64,000 nt of DNA from Penicillium oxalicum (taxonomy: Eukaryota; Ascomycota; Eurotiomycetes; Eurotiales; Aspergillaceae). The translations under genes and the position numbers were made by a program. The stretch is from NCBI RefSeq assembly GCF_001723175.1, contig NC_064653.1, positions 2,728,001 through 2,792,000 of the forward strand, read 5' to 3'. The notes under the pieces are model-generated. The model had not been told where the DNA came from. It did not search any database and worked only from the letters and a program-made list of their open reading frames with translations. Position 1 is the first letter of the stretch; every line of letters starts with the position of its first letter. Of the stretch, positions 11,781 through 23,100 are shown in pieces.

Positions 11781-13286
11781 ATGCGCGTGCTGGCTGGCTT
11801 GGGCGCCTGCCTTGTAGCTTCAATCGCACACGCATCAGAGAATACATCGAAAACAAAGGCACAACAAGAAGAATCAACATCCGAAATCTTGCGCCGCGGT
11901 GCAGACATCGAAGCCCGTCTGGCGAATGAACCCATTATCGGCATTCGCAAGATGAGCACTGATCCCGGCGAGAAATTCTTTCCGGAGTACTGGCATTTTG
12001 GGGACTCCCTAGACGTACCAGGACAGAACGATGGTCTTGCAGGGACAGATCTCGCTCACTTCAATACCACTGCTCGACGGGAGAATCTTCTCGACACGGC
12101 CAGATCTTCATTTTCTCCGGCTCAATTTCTATCCCGGTCGTTTGCCTATTCACCCTCTGTGGAGTCTGCGTTCGGACTGAAGAGGAGTCGAATTCTCGAC
12201 TCGAGGGATTTCAAATGTCCCGCAAACACGTATTCCTGCACGAGCATCGATCGACCGGATCGATGCTGCAGTGTAGGAAGTGCCTGTGAGATTGTCCCGG
12301 ATACCGGAGCTGGTGATGTGGGATGTTGTCCGAGTGGGCAGAGTTGCTCTGGTACGATAGGTTCGTGTCAGAGTGGATATACGACTTGCTCGCAGGCACT
12401 GGGGGGTGGGTGTTGTATTCCGGGATATGATTGTGTTGAGGGCGGATGTGAGTATACGGGTGTTTCTGCAGTGGTTCTATAAGCTTCTTCTTCTTCTTCT
12501 TCTTCTTCTTCTTCTTGTTTTTGTTGTTGCTTTTTCTCTTGAACTGACTAAATTGCCATCCCAGGTGCGTTTATATCAGTTGTCACGGTGACGGTGGGCG
12601 CCTCCGTGACCGTATCAACTGTCACACATTCAACATCTCAGCAGACGAGTGAAACGACTTCGTCCACCTCTATCTCCACTTCCAGCTCTACTTCCAGCTC
12701 AACCACCACCGTCAGAACATCCACCAGTTCAACCGCAGCCTCAACGACCACCACAGAAAGCCTCATTCCCCCAGCCCGCGGTACCAGCATCACCAGCATG
12801 ACCAGTTCAGCAACAAGTCGCGTCTCCGTCTGTCCCACCGGCTTCTACGCCTGTTCCGCCGTCTACCACGGCGGCTGCTGCCAAACAGACCGGAATTGCG
12901 ACACGTTCTCCTGCCCAGCAATCCCATCTACAACCGTCACCTCCGACGGTCGAACAATCATCATCCCCGTGGCGACGCCCACGGCCACAGTCCCAGATGC
13001 ACCGTCTGCCTCTGAACCTTCCGACTCAACAGGCGGTAGCTCGGGCAGGTGCCCTGGTGGCTGGTTCAAATGTGCAGACACCGCCGGGGGGGATTGTTGT
13101 CCAATGGGATACGCTTGTGGGATGAGCATGTGTACTGCTACAGGGTCAGTGGCGACGACTGTTGCAAAGGAGCAACCCACCATGAGCAGGCAAAGTAATG
13201 CGGCTTCGGGCCCTGAGTTGGGCGGAATGATGCTGGGTTGGAAAATTTTGGGATGGATGATGTTGATCAAGTATATTATTTTGTGA
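11781..13286 (+). CDS. Secreted Cys-rich repeat protein, probably GPI-anchored
   Basis: Predicted cell-surface protein of 462 aa. The start is ATG 11781. Exon 1 ends at 12447 (GTGAGT), the intron is 12448-12564, and exon 2 is 12565-13286; the junction joins GGC to AFISVVTVTV in frame. A hydrophobic signal peptide (MRVLAGLGACLVASIAHA) starts the protein. There are about four short Cys modules of the form CP-x(4-5)-C...CC...C: two before the Ser/Thr linker (CPANTYSCTS with DRCCSVGSAC; SGYTTCSQALGGGCC) and two after it (CPTGFYACSAVYHGGCC; CPGGWFKCADTAGGDCC). The Ser/Thr-rich linker (about residues 235-305) is a likely O-glycosylation zone. The C-terminus is a small-residue stretch followed by a hydrophobic tail, consistent with a GPI signal although charged KY residues sit in it. 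Function unknown; cell-wall role inferred. Confidence 0.82.
12484..12516 (+). repeat. (CTT)11 microsatellite inside an intron
   Basis: Eleven perfect CTT units within the single intron of the Cys-rich gene, between donor and acceptor. It probably serves as polypyrimidine tract and is likely length-polymorphic. Confidence 0.9.
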
Positions 13287-13902
13287 TTCTTCGGTGTCCT
13301 AGTTGCTAGGGAGACATTTGGGAGGAAGTTATGCGGGGGGACCGTAAGCCTCGTCACAACACAGAAATGATTCTGCACTGTGGAAGAGCGAAAATCCTCT
13401 CGTAGCAGGACCACACAAAATCAACCCTCACAGCCAATCAGATGTGGTCCAACTGGAAATCTCTGGCCGTTATGCAACCTTACTCTCGTCCAGTCGCTTG
13501 CTCTACACCTTTGTACATGCTGTAAAATGTTGCTATGCGACCCGAGTGTTGATCAAGTCAGCCTGCAGCGAGTTGAACCAGCTGCCAGCGCCCGTCATTC
13601 CATTCGATGCGATTTGATCTCTCCCGAATGGGATCTGGTCACATGACAGAATCAAGCACCGAGAAGGTAGTTGAATCCTCTTCAGTTCTCTCCAGTTTTC
13701 AGTCCCTTCGAATTGCTCCGAACCAAGAAGCTTTCATCATCCACATCGCGCCCTCTGCCAGCCGCACCAGCTGCTCACGAATCCGTTGGATATCTAGAAA
13801 GTGGGGGGGGGGGGGGATGTTACAACCTAAAACCCTTATTTGAACCTCTACTTGAACACGATTTGCAGCAAATTAGCCGCCTTTGCGCTGTTTTCCATCG
13901 CC
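13287..13902. other. Intergenic after the Cys-rich gene, with G14 tract
   Basis: No gene seen. A run of fourteen G lies at 13803-13816, about 90 bases before the phosphotransferase-like reading frame. Confidence 0.5.
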
Positions 13903-14847
13903 ATGGGACCTTGGTATATACCTCGCTGTCTTCTGCCAGACTTTGTATGGCCAGACAATAAGGTTCGATCAATGGCGAACAATATACCACCCAATCCTCG
14001 GCCAACACACCCCTTGCTGCGCCGATTCTGGGGCATCTTGCATGTATATATGCGATGATTCTCACGATGTTACTGCGGCTGGGTCGGAATCGCCTACGAC
14101 GACCAAATCTCCCAGCTTCCGTTTGGGCTTATTCTGAAATGGTCCGATAGTACGAGGCTAGAAGAAGCGTTGGCTATGCAGGTAGTGAGGGCGGCTGGTC
14201 TCCCAGTTCCCAAGTTGATTTGCTATGGAGACTATCCGGATACTCCCTATGCTCCCGTCTCTATCCTGATGACTCGTGTACCTGGCGAAGAATTAGGCCA
14301 AGTCTATGAGACCCTGAGTCGCGAAGACCGAGATTCGGTCCTCCGAGAGCTCAAAAATTATTTGGAGACAATGCGTGGATAGATAAGTCCCTGGGGTGGA
14401 AAGAGAATCTGCTCGATATTAGGTACCTCTATAAGGAGCATTCGCGTTGCCAACTACCTGATTGGCCCCTTCGAATCCGAGGAAGGATTGAAAGAGTATC
14501 TCATCCGGCCATCTTGGTCTGGTGGATTCCCTTCTGAATCAGCATACAAGAATGCCCTCGCTCGTGCCAAGGGGATGGGCAAGATGTCATATCCTATTGT
14601 GTTTACCCATGGCGATATCAAGCCGCATAATGTCCTTGTTACGGAGGGTCAGATCACGGGCTTTCTTGACTGGGAATCGGCCGGTTGGTACCCTGACTAT
14701 TGGGATTTCACCACGGCGTTGAGAATTGGAATGGAGGACTTTTGGTGGTATAACTTTGTGATTGGTCTTGGTGGTGGTGCATATTTGGCGGAGTTGGATT
14801 GTGAACGTGCATTGACTAGTCTGACCGTTGATTCGTATTGTTGGTGA
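13903..14847 (+). pseudogene. Aminoglycoside-phosphotransferase-family (APH) kinase-like gene with nonsense codons
   Basis: A protein-kinase-like-fold phosphotransferase of the large fungal APH family, whose substrates are mostly unknown. One reading frame runs from GPWYIPRCLLPDFVWPDN to the TGA at 14847. It includes LPFGLILKWSDSTRLEE (N-lobe lysine), LMTRVPGEELGQVYE, the catalytic loop FTHGDIKPHNVLV (HGD..N) and GFLDWESAGWYPDYWDF (the D of the metal-binding D-W-E motif). Two stops interrupt this frame: TGA at 14056 and TAG at 14380, where MRG-stop-ISPWGGKR suggests a TGG-to-TAG change. A GTATAT...CCCAG intron (about 14045-14116) could remove the first stop but not the second. The ATG at 13903 is the first in frame; the true start is uncertain. 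Most likely a recently inactivated gene. Confidence 0.72.
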
Positions 14848-16100
14848 TTTTTCCGCCCAGGTTCTGAGTTTGATGGTACGGCCGTATACCACCGGCAAAT
14901 GTTCATGGCAATTCCAACTATGTCTTTATATTGTGGAGCTCAGGGCCAGGGGTAAGAGCTAACCCGATCCATATCCACCGCTACCTTAATTTTAGCTTGT
15001 TCTGATTTCAGGACAAGCATAGGTAGATTGTGATTGTAAAAAGGCAAAAGATAAGGATGCAGAGTGTTTATTTCCTTGCATTTCTTCGGATGATCTTGAG
15101 ATTCAGCTCCCATTTTTTTTAACAACCGAACCAATTGGATCCAGACGCAAGAAAGCCAAGTTCGAGAATCGCCAGATCACTTTCGCTTGCCGCAGAACGT
15201 GGTAGGATCGGCATCATCTACAGCCTACAGCCAGCCACAGCCACAGCCCCACTGGGACTCCAGTTCACGGACGGCGACTTGGTAAAAGCCCGGGCATCCA
15301 CGAAAAGGCGGTTCTCACCCATCTCATTATCTTTCTCCGCGTGTTTGTTGCTGCTCAGGGAGTCAGGACCCACTATTCAGTGCTCTCTGGATCGACGACC
15401 TTGGATCATTGATTTCGAGAAAAACAATGTGAACTGAATGGATGCCCGGTAGAGATCTCATCGACCTCGGTAGTTTGGAAGTCTCCTGTGTTTCGAGATT
15501 GTAATCCCCGCGAATGGGGGACGCGATTCACCAGACGGGAAAAGAGATTGAGCAGAGGTCTTTTGTGACAATTACGACGTCAGTGTGCGTCTTTATACAA
15601 CAAAAAGCAAAAAAAAAGAAAGTAAAAAGAAAGAAAAAAGCTGGACGGGCCAAATAGGAGACAATTCATGCAGTCTCAAGTGGAGACGTTGCTGATCGAC
15701 GAACGATTGTTCCCAAATCGAGAGGAGCTGAAGGGGGGGGAGCGTAGCTGAAGAAACGAGGACGATCCGAATCTGCAGCCGTCTGCAGCACCAATCATCA
15801 TGGTATACGCCAATCTTGGCCAGAAAATGAAGCTCATCAATGGGACAATGATTACCGGAATAGTCGCATTGCAGGAGTATGGAACCTCGCCCAATTCCCT
15901 TGGTTGGCAGTAATGGAGGGTAGGGGGACACACCTAGACGCGTGGATACCTCCATTGAAGGTATGAAGAACTCCACTCCGTTTTCGTCTGTTGGGCACAA
16001 AAATATAAATAAGAAAGACTCCAGCATCATCGGGACTCTGCTCTGATCTTTAAATGTCTGCTTTGCATTCTTCAGGCCTCATCACCAAGTTCCCATCACC
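14848..16100. other. Intergenic, no gene recognised
   Basis: Short frames on both strands only. An A-rich stretch at about 15600-15640 and pyrimidine-rich promoter-like sequence before 16101 are the only notable elements. Confidence 0.5.
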
Positions 16101-16963
16101 ATGACCGCGGTAAACGCAGACAGACAAGAAGCCGAGGTCTCTCTTGGACCCATCGGGACTGGAATCTACTACCTCTGTAAGTTCAACGACTTTTGTGAGA
16201 AAAAGAAAAGAAAAGAGTCCTTCCTCTGCTGTGTGTGATGCACTCCCTTGACTCCATGGCCTTTTCAAAAACCGAGTACATGGTGAAACTGACCAGAACA
16301 TTCTTCCCCAAAAAAGGCCAGTGGATTTCCCCCGACCCAACTGGTCTTGAACAAGTAGCCAGTAGTGGCCCGGGGCTATCGGACTGGAGTCTGGCCATCA
16401 ACCTCAAGACAGACGATCTCGTCTTTCTCAACACCGCCGGCTACAACTCAGGATACTTCAAAGTCCATGGAGCGCCCGGTGGGGCCCTCTTCCTGCTCAA
16501 AGATTGGATGATCCAGTCGCGCGATTCAAACGAAAGCTTTAATGTCCTTTACGCGGACATATACCATCCCGGCGATCCGAATTCGACATGCACGAGGGAA
16601 AACCTCGTCGAGTTCGCTCGCCGGTGGAATGGATTCGAGTTGATCGGGGACGATAGGAGGTATTACTTAACGCTCATCAAGTCGATCGTGCAGCGGGAGG
16701 AAAAGGAGGAACAGGATCGATGGAGAGCCGAGGAGGAAGAAAAACAGAGGCAACTGCGGGAGTTGGAGAGAAAGTTTCCCGATGGTGTGACTTGGTCTGC
16801 TCTCGCGGCGGACCAAGAAAAGGAGGAGGACGAGCAGATGGCGTCGATGCGACAAAATGAGGAGGACTTCCCGCCACGAGGACATGATGATAGCTATGCC
16901 GGCTATTTCAACCAAAACGATGACGACGATGCTGACTCTGACGACGATGACGACGATCGTTGA
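16101..16963 (+). CDS. Hypothetical protein with Glu-rich helix and poly-Asp tail
   Basis: The main open frame runs from 16235 to the stop at 16961-16963 and is soluble-looking: MAFSKTEYMVKLTRTFFP, then FKVHGAPGGALFLLKDWMI, FNVLYADIYHPGDPNSTC, a long Glu/Arg/Gln-rich helix (IVQREEKEEQDRW onward, probable coiled coil), and a tail almost entirely Asp. A short upstream exon starting at ATG 16101 (MTAVNADRQEAEVSLGPIG) ends at a good GTAAGT donor (16177). The only frame-keeping acceptor is at 16217, giving an unusually short 41-nt intron. With it the protein is 273 aa; without it translation could start at 16235 or 16256. I recognise no domain. Confidence 0.6.
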
Positions 16964-17057
16964 GAAGGAGGGAGCCGGTTTGTCTCCATCTTTGGCAATG
17001 GTCTGCCTGCGTCTTGTCCAGAGTCCACCAGTCACGTTGCTCAGATGGAGAATCGAG

Positions 17058-17061
<4 letters not shown>

Positions 17062-17096
<35 letters not shown>
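17062..17096 (+). repeat. (TC)n microsatellite in 3' flank
   Basis: An uninterrupted TC dinucleotide tract of about 35 bases, about 100 bases after the stop of the acidic-tail gene, probably in its 3' untranslated region. Confidence 0.9.
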
Positions 17097-17099
<3 letters not shown>

Positions 17100-18374
17100 T
17101 TTGAAATTAGTTACCGAGACTCCGCTATATTGCAAAATTGCAATGCTGAAAACGTGGTGAAACCCCCCCCAGGCAGTAACCTTCTTGCTCGGGTTACCAG
17201 GAAATTGAAAATCTCCTCGCCGGGATGGAAGTTCTAGCTACTCGTCTGTGACTGAGACGGAAGAGATACTCTCGTATAGGTACCAGACCTCTAACGATGT
17301 AAACTCCATCCTCCACTTTGGAAATGCTTCATGGTATGGAGATAGTGTCCCGGCTCGCGTCCGTCAACGTTTGTGGCTATGCAGGAGAGAATTCATCTTG
17401 TCCCACAGAATCGGGAAAGATTCATGGCTGGAAGGTATACGTAAATCAGTCGGTATTCCCGAGCAGACTTGGTTTTTCCAATACGCATTTCATCTCAATT
17501 TGATTATTCCACAAAAATGCAAGATATTCAATTCATGGTGAAGCAGAGGGGTATTAGTGCATGAAAACATCAAGTCATCGCGTCAGCACAAGAGGAAAAA
17601 AACCAAAGCAGAATTCAACACACGAGGTTCAAGTGACCGTGAGCCCGAGGATCCATACTGAATCAAGCAAAATGTGACAGGGGTATAAATCACATATCCA
17701 TGGGCATTATCGCCCAGTAAAAACGCATCAAGTCGATGAGATGGACTTGCACATCCGCCGCGGCGGGTGTCGACTTCAACCAGTGAGGCTCGGCGAGAAC
17801 ATCACAACACGTCCACAGGCAACCATGTCAAGGTACAGGGAATGAAATGCAAGTTCTTGAATTCGTAAACAAGAGAGAAACAAAACAGGTGAAGGATAAT
17901 CAAACATGAGGATCCGGGTATCGATAATTGACAACAAAGTGAGAAAATGACGAAACTCGCATGTCAGGAGCCGCGCAAACACCAGAACCAGAAACCTGCA
18001 ACTTGTCCCAAGATCAATGGAAAGGGCGAGATCAAGGACCTCAATAGCACCACCAGATCGAGATCCAACAGAGGCAAAATCAAAATGGAGGGCAAAATTC
18101 AAAAGACACATGTGAAATCCATAACAAATGCCAGAAAGCTTCGAACAAGAAAAGAGAGAGAGACAGAAAAAACAAACATAAACTGAGTCTTCCACGAAGA
18201 TGACAGGGGCAACGCCAATCTCATTCCCCCAATGCGCCTCATCCTCAATCGTCGCCCTAGACGCCGAGTATGCAAACCAAAGGTGTTCCATGATGTAAAC
18301 TGAAAGTGAACCATCCCGCGCTGGCCCCCAGCCACAGAATGGTGTACACGGGGAAGAGCGTGGAGAAAACTACT
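17097..18374. other. Intergenic between two convergent genes
   Basis: Separates the 3' ends of the hypothetical gene (+) and the bHLH gene (-). No supported coding sequence. The right half probably holds the bHLH 3' untranslated region. Confidence 0.5.
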
Positions 18375-19925
18375 CTAGTTCATCTCCATCCCGTATTCAT
18401 CTTCCTCCTTGAAGCTCATGGCCGCGTGACCCGCGCTGTTCCAGTATTGTTGTTGGCCTCCACCGTTGGAGCTGCTGCCACCGCTGTGGAACGAAGGGCT
18501 CAGGCCGGGCGGTGTCAAGCCGTCGCTGCCGACGGGGTCACCCGCCAAGTTCGTATGCTTGGGAACACGCAGGCCGCTCCCCGGACCCCGGGTGTAACTG
18601 AACGAGGACGGATCATTCTTCTCCAAGGCATCGAGAATCTCACTGCGCATGCGCTTCTCATCCTCGGTGGGCTCAAACGGCCAGGTGCCGCCCAGACTGC
18701 TGATCATCTCGGCGAGCTCCGCCTCTTGCTGGTACTTGACGTGCAGTGCCCACATGAGATCGCGCATCCAGCTGACCGCGCCGTTCAAGATGTCTCCCTT
18801 ATTGGGTCCCTTCTCCTTATCCTCGATGGGGAGACCCATGGTGATGTTGCCCGGGGTTGCACGACGGCCGTTGCCACCGGCAAGGAGGGAAGTGGCGGCA
18901 TTGCTGCCGGCGCCCACCATTGAGAGCGCAGTGCTGTTGACCAGCTGCTTGCGTACCTTGTCGTCCTCCAGTCGGTGCTGGGGCACCAGATGCGAGAGAT
19001 CCTGGATACGCTCATTGATGTTGTCGCGGCGGCGACGCTCCACGAGATTGTGTGACGCACGACGTCGGCGACGCTTGGCCTCCTGAGATTCGAGATCCTG
19101 CACACTCCCGGGAGGGTGTCCATTGTCGACCTTGGCTGGCAGGGATGCATGCTTGCCAGACTGAATGATCTCCGAGATGCCCAGTTGGTGCGGATGCAAG
19201 TTGGGCGAGCCGAGGGGGGAGTCGATGTAGGACTGGGCACTTCCCGGTGTCCCGTCCCACTGATTGGAGAGACTCTTCTGGTGGCGATGTTGAATGCCAG
19301 TAGTGCGGATCGGCTGGCCCGGGAAGCTGCCGGATTCCGGGGTACCCAGGGTCAGGGAGCCCAAGGCGGGCGTCTTGGGGGTCATGGGGCTCCGCGTGTC
19401 GGAGGAGGTGCGATCCATGGCCTGCAGGCTTGGGCGGGGTTTGGCATTCAGATAGTTCTGATCGAACGAGTTGGCATGGTGCAAATGGTGATTCTGCTGG
19501 TTCATCCGGAACTGTTCGTAGTTGAAACTGTTGTTCACAAAGGGACTCGCCATCGGGGCGTTGTCGGGCGTGTTCGAGTACAGATGGGACATCTGGCTCT
19601 GGTGACTCATGGCGATCCCTCCCGACTGGTCCTGCATGTAGTTGACGTTGTTGTCGCGATGCACGCCGTTCTGCCCACTGATCTCCAGGTCCAGCAGTTC
19701 ATCGGTATCAATCCCGGAGTTGCCAAAGTTGAAGCTGGAGGACATGTTCTGTTGCGATCCGTACGAGAAGGGCACGAAGCCATTCTGTTGCATGGTCAAG
19801 TCCGAGGGATCCACCCCTTCGTTGGGGTTGCCAAAGTGGTTGTTGAGGTAGCCTGAGTGAGACATCATGAAAGGGTTGCTGTGACTGTCAGATTTGTGCT
19901 TGATGAAGAGAGCGGCTTCGGCCAT
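18375..19925 (-). CDS. bHLH transcription factor
   Basis: Single-exon regulator of 516 aa. The start is ATG 19925 (MAEAALFIKHKSDSHSNPFM) and the stop is at 18375. The N-terminal half is Asn/Gln/Met/Ser-rich and carries DELLDLEISGQNG, activation-domain-like. The basic helix-loop-helix region begins at about residue 284: RRRRRASHNLVERRRRDN, a classic H-x3-E-x-RR-R DNA-contact set predicting E-box binding, then helix 1 INERIQDLSHLVPQ. The loop is long and Gly/Ser/Ala-rich (about 45 residues) before helix 2 (KGDILNGAVSWMRDLMWAL). The C-terminal part is Gly/Ser-rich. Similar Aspergillus proteins are, as far as I recall, annotated as HLH factor 'GlcD gamma'; I do not rely on that name. Almost 10 kb upstream lacks genes, and a small upstream frame precedes the start. 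Confidence 0.88.
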   Translation of the reverse strand: MAEAALFIKHKSDSHSNPFMMSHSGYLNNHFGNPNEGVDPSDLTMQQNGFVPFSYGSQQNMSSSFNFGNSGIDTDELLDLEISGQNGVHRDNNVNYMQDQSGGIAMSHQSQMSHLYSNTPDNAPMASPFVNNSFNYEQFRMNQQNHHLHHANSFDQNYLNAKPRPSLQAMDRTSSDTRSPMTPKTPALGSLTLGTPESGSFPGQPIRTTGIQHRHQKSLSNQWDGTPGSAQSYIDSPLGSPNLHPHQLGISEIIQSGKHASLPAKVDNGHPPGSVQDLESQEAKRRRRRASHNLVERRRRDNINERIQDLSHLVPQHRLEDDKVRKQLVNSTALSMVGAGSNAATSLLAGGNGRRATPGNITMGLPIEDKEKGPNKGDILNGAVSWMRDLMWALHVKYQQEAELAEMISSLGGTWPFEPTEDEKRMRSEILDALEKNDPSSFSYTRGPGSGLRVPKHTNLAGDPVGSDGLTPPGLSPSFHSGGSSSNGGGQQQYWNSAGHAAMSFKEEDEYGMEMN

Positions 19926-20025
19926 GGTGCGCCGGTTTGGGTTGTCGGGAGCAGAGGGAGAGATGGATCAAAGTGGGCGGAGGTGTTGGCGAGGAAGATT
20001 AGGACCAGGCGAATGTGTATCGATA

Positions 20026-20142
20026 TTACTGACCCTCTTTCTTGGAGTGATGCGTAATCACCTCAGGCAGCCGCGAAGACGCCCTGATGAGGTACGGTTT
20101 GGTGATGGAGTTCGACGAAGGGACGGTCTCTGTCGTTGTCAT
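20026..20142 (-). other. Candidate upstream open reading frame in the bHLH leader
   Basis: A 38-codon frame (ATG 20142, TAA 20026-20028) lies 100 bases upstream of the bHLH start on the same strand. It reads MTTTETVPSSNSITKPY and ends HHSKKEGQ. Composition looks protein-like, and no AG lies between it and the main ATG to permit splicing into the CDS. In-frame ATGs occur further upstream too. Whether it is in the transcript is unknown. Confidence 0.35.
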
Positions 20143-23100
20143 GTCACACATCAGCCCACAGATCATGCAAGAAGAGTAGAATAGAGCAAGGAGAAGCAGT
20201 GGTTGTGATTGGGTATGACTCCAAGTGCAGACCGTCTTGCATTCACTCGACACCGCGCAAGAGAAGGGGGGGGGGGCAGCCAGGCGAGACGGAGGGGGAG
20301 ATCTCCGAGTGTCCTGAAGTTCCAATATGCTTACCTGTGGAGTCCCAAAAGTCGTACTGACAGTGTTCAAAGGATGAATGCGCACGTAGGGTGGTCGACG
20401 ATGTTCAAGGGGAACCAGGTTTTGGTGGGATGAGTCGAAGATCTCGGGGACCAACGACCGGGGATTGTCGGGCAGGCCACACACACGCTGGGGTGGTTGG
20501 CGTGGAATCGAGAAAAAAAGATAACAATAGTGGATGGTCAAAATCTAGTAAAAGCACCAAAGTTCCCAATTGTGAGCAACTCAAATCCTCAACGGGAGAA
20601 CCACAAGGGAAGCGGAGACGTGGCGTGTTCACCAAAAAAAAGAAGGGGAAAGAGAGGGGGGGGGGAAAGGGTGGATGCAGCAGATAAGCGCGGGCCTCCC
20701 TCTCCAGGGCAATCGAATCCACGGAGGCAGCCAGGAACCCGGAGGCAACAGGCAGATCAACCAACGGAGATCCACCGCCGGACGCAGAGGAGGGCACCAG
20801 ATGTGTCCCAATGTAGAGGAAGTAGTAGTGATATCCTCTCCGTGTGCAAATGTCTTGCTTAGAGCTGTGTCATCGAGGAAGAGTCTCTTCACTGGAACAA
20901 GGTAGAATCTCGCATACCCCCGAAGGAGACGATCCAGACGATCACGGGAAAGGCGGGGAGCGAAACAAGCGGTGGAGAGCCACGCGGGCGGTGAAGCGAT
21001 GATGATCGCCCGTTGGCCCGTGAGACGGCGCTGGAACTGCTAGTTCTTCCTCCGAGAGAGATGGAGATGGAAATGGATCGGCTTGGGTGGATGTTCATTG
21101 ATAATCCAGTTGATTATTCCCTCTTCACATCGAAGGGAAGAGAAAAAACAACGTGGATTAGGCAAAGAAGGTTTCCAACAACCTCATGGATCGGTGGGTG
21201 TCTGCTTGCAAATACGAATTGTTCGGGGGCCTGTTCGGCCGAAGAAGCAGAATGACTGGACGGATTGGCTGAACCTTGTCATTCTGCCAAGCGGTTCTGA
21301 CTTGATTGTCGCCATGTCCGAGCCTCCAAGAGCCGGCGTTGGGTCTCTGCTCGTCGGCTGAAACGGTCTGCTGGCGCTGGTTCAGCACCACGGGCGCCTT
21401 GACCCTGCGCCTTCAGCCTCGGAGCCTGGACGGCCCAATGCCCAAGGCCGCCGGGGGTTGGCTCGGCCGCGCCCAAAGGGTCACCCTGCATCGGCCCCGC
21501 AGTTCGTTGCTGCCAACACGAGCCCGATCCATTCCCACGGGCTACCTTCTTGTCGCTGACGGAGCATGCTCGCCTCTCCGTCTCTTCGGAAACAGCAACA
21601 GAGACGTGGAGAGAGAGGTCCATAGTTTGGGTGCAAGGGAATAGAGGTACAGGAGGGGGTGGAGGTGTGAATATAACAAAGACATACACAACAAAAAATG
21701 ACAAACGACAGATCTGTGGCAAGAAGAGAATGTAGAGGTAAAGAGATGACGCTTACCTGGGGTGATTTGACCCAACACGGCTGATCAGGGTCCGAGCACG
21801 TTTGAATCAGATCAGAAAGAAGAACTTGAAGACTATGAATGGGTCCGATGAAGGTCAGCTCATCATTCACATTGACAGATCCCCCGATTTGCAACAACTG
21901 CCGGGGAGGTTTGAGAGAGAGAGCAAAGGATCGATGGACCACGACCACGATCATTTGTCAGGAAAATGAGACGAAAGAGGCTCTGCAACAGTGCAGCCTT
22001 TCTCGCGCCATATCCACGGCAGAGCCCCAACACGTGGCAAGGAGCCAGTGCAGGCAGCAGCAGTGGATGCAGGAACGTGATGAAGAGGATGAACAAGAAG
22101 ATGCAGAAGATGTGATAAGGTGTGCAGGAGAGCCAAAGGAAAACAGAAAAGAACGCCTATACGTACCCTGATCCGAGTGGTCAGAAACTGAACTCAAGAT
22201 GGAAGACAACCTGCAAGATCCACAAGCCAAGCTATATGCAGCATGAGGCGCGGCACAAAGGTATTTCCAGGTGGATAGAGAGTACGTTGAGTGAGGATGA
22301 ACCGATCGGCGGCGCGATGTGATCCAGACGAGACCGGATGAGATGATCTCAGAGATGGTATAGACAGAGGAGACGGGGAAATGAGGGGGAGGAGGATGAG
22401 AATGATAATGATGAATGATAAATTGAACCTGAGCTTCCACGTCTAGTGGATCGACGAAAAGGTAGTTTCTGGATGGTTTCTCCAAGGAGAAAAGCAATCG
22501 AAAGCAGCCAGTGATGCAGTGCCAACACAGCAGCCGTTGAAAAAGGGTGCCGACAAGACGGGAGCAGAGCAGACCGGGGGGGGGGGGAGTTTACAAAGTA
22601 TCACTTGCAGATGGCCGACGGGGAGAGGGCAAGGGGACTTTAAGAACTCTGCCACTCTCTCGCTTCTGCACCTCTCATTTGATATCATTACAACATCGGT
22701 CATGCAGCCCGTCGATCGGTGGAAAATCGATGAGGCTTGCCGGCACTTCGGCCTCGGGGATACTACAGTGCTCTACGCTGGGTTGGAGGGCGCAGGGCCA
22801 CTCTCACTCACACACTCACACACTCACTCATACTTTTTGTTTGGACCTACATCCACTCACACATCCTGGGAGTTGAGTGGTGTGGGAAGGAGGGGGGATG
22901 ACCTACTTGACCATAGTACGTGAGAACCTGGTTTCTGGAAATTTTGTTTTTCTTCGTTTTTAATTTTCCCCCCTTCTCTCTTCTGGTGCAGTTTTCCCTA
23001 TTTTGCCGAATAGGTCATGCAGCGATGCACTGGCTCCGAGTGCCGTTTTCCAAGTTTCTCGGATTCTTGGTATGGAGATATCGGGACATGCGGGTGTGGA

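Noticed and set aside
19116..19856. 246-codon plus-strand frame opposite the bHLH gene
   Set aside because: Antisense shadow; the minus strand encodes a clear bHLH domain.
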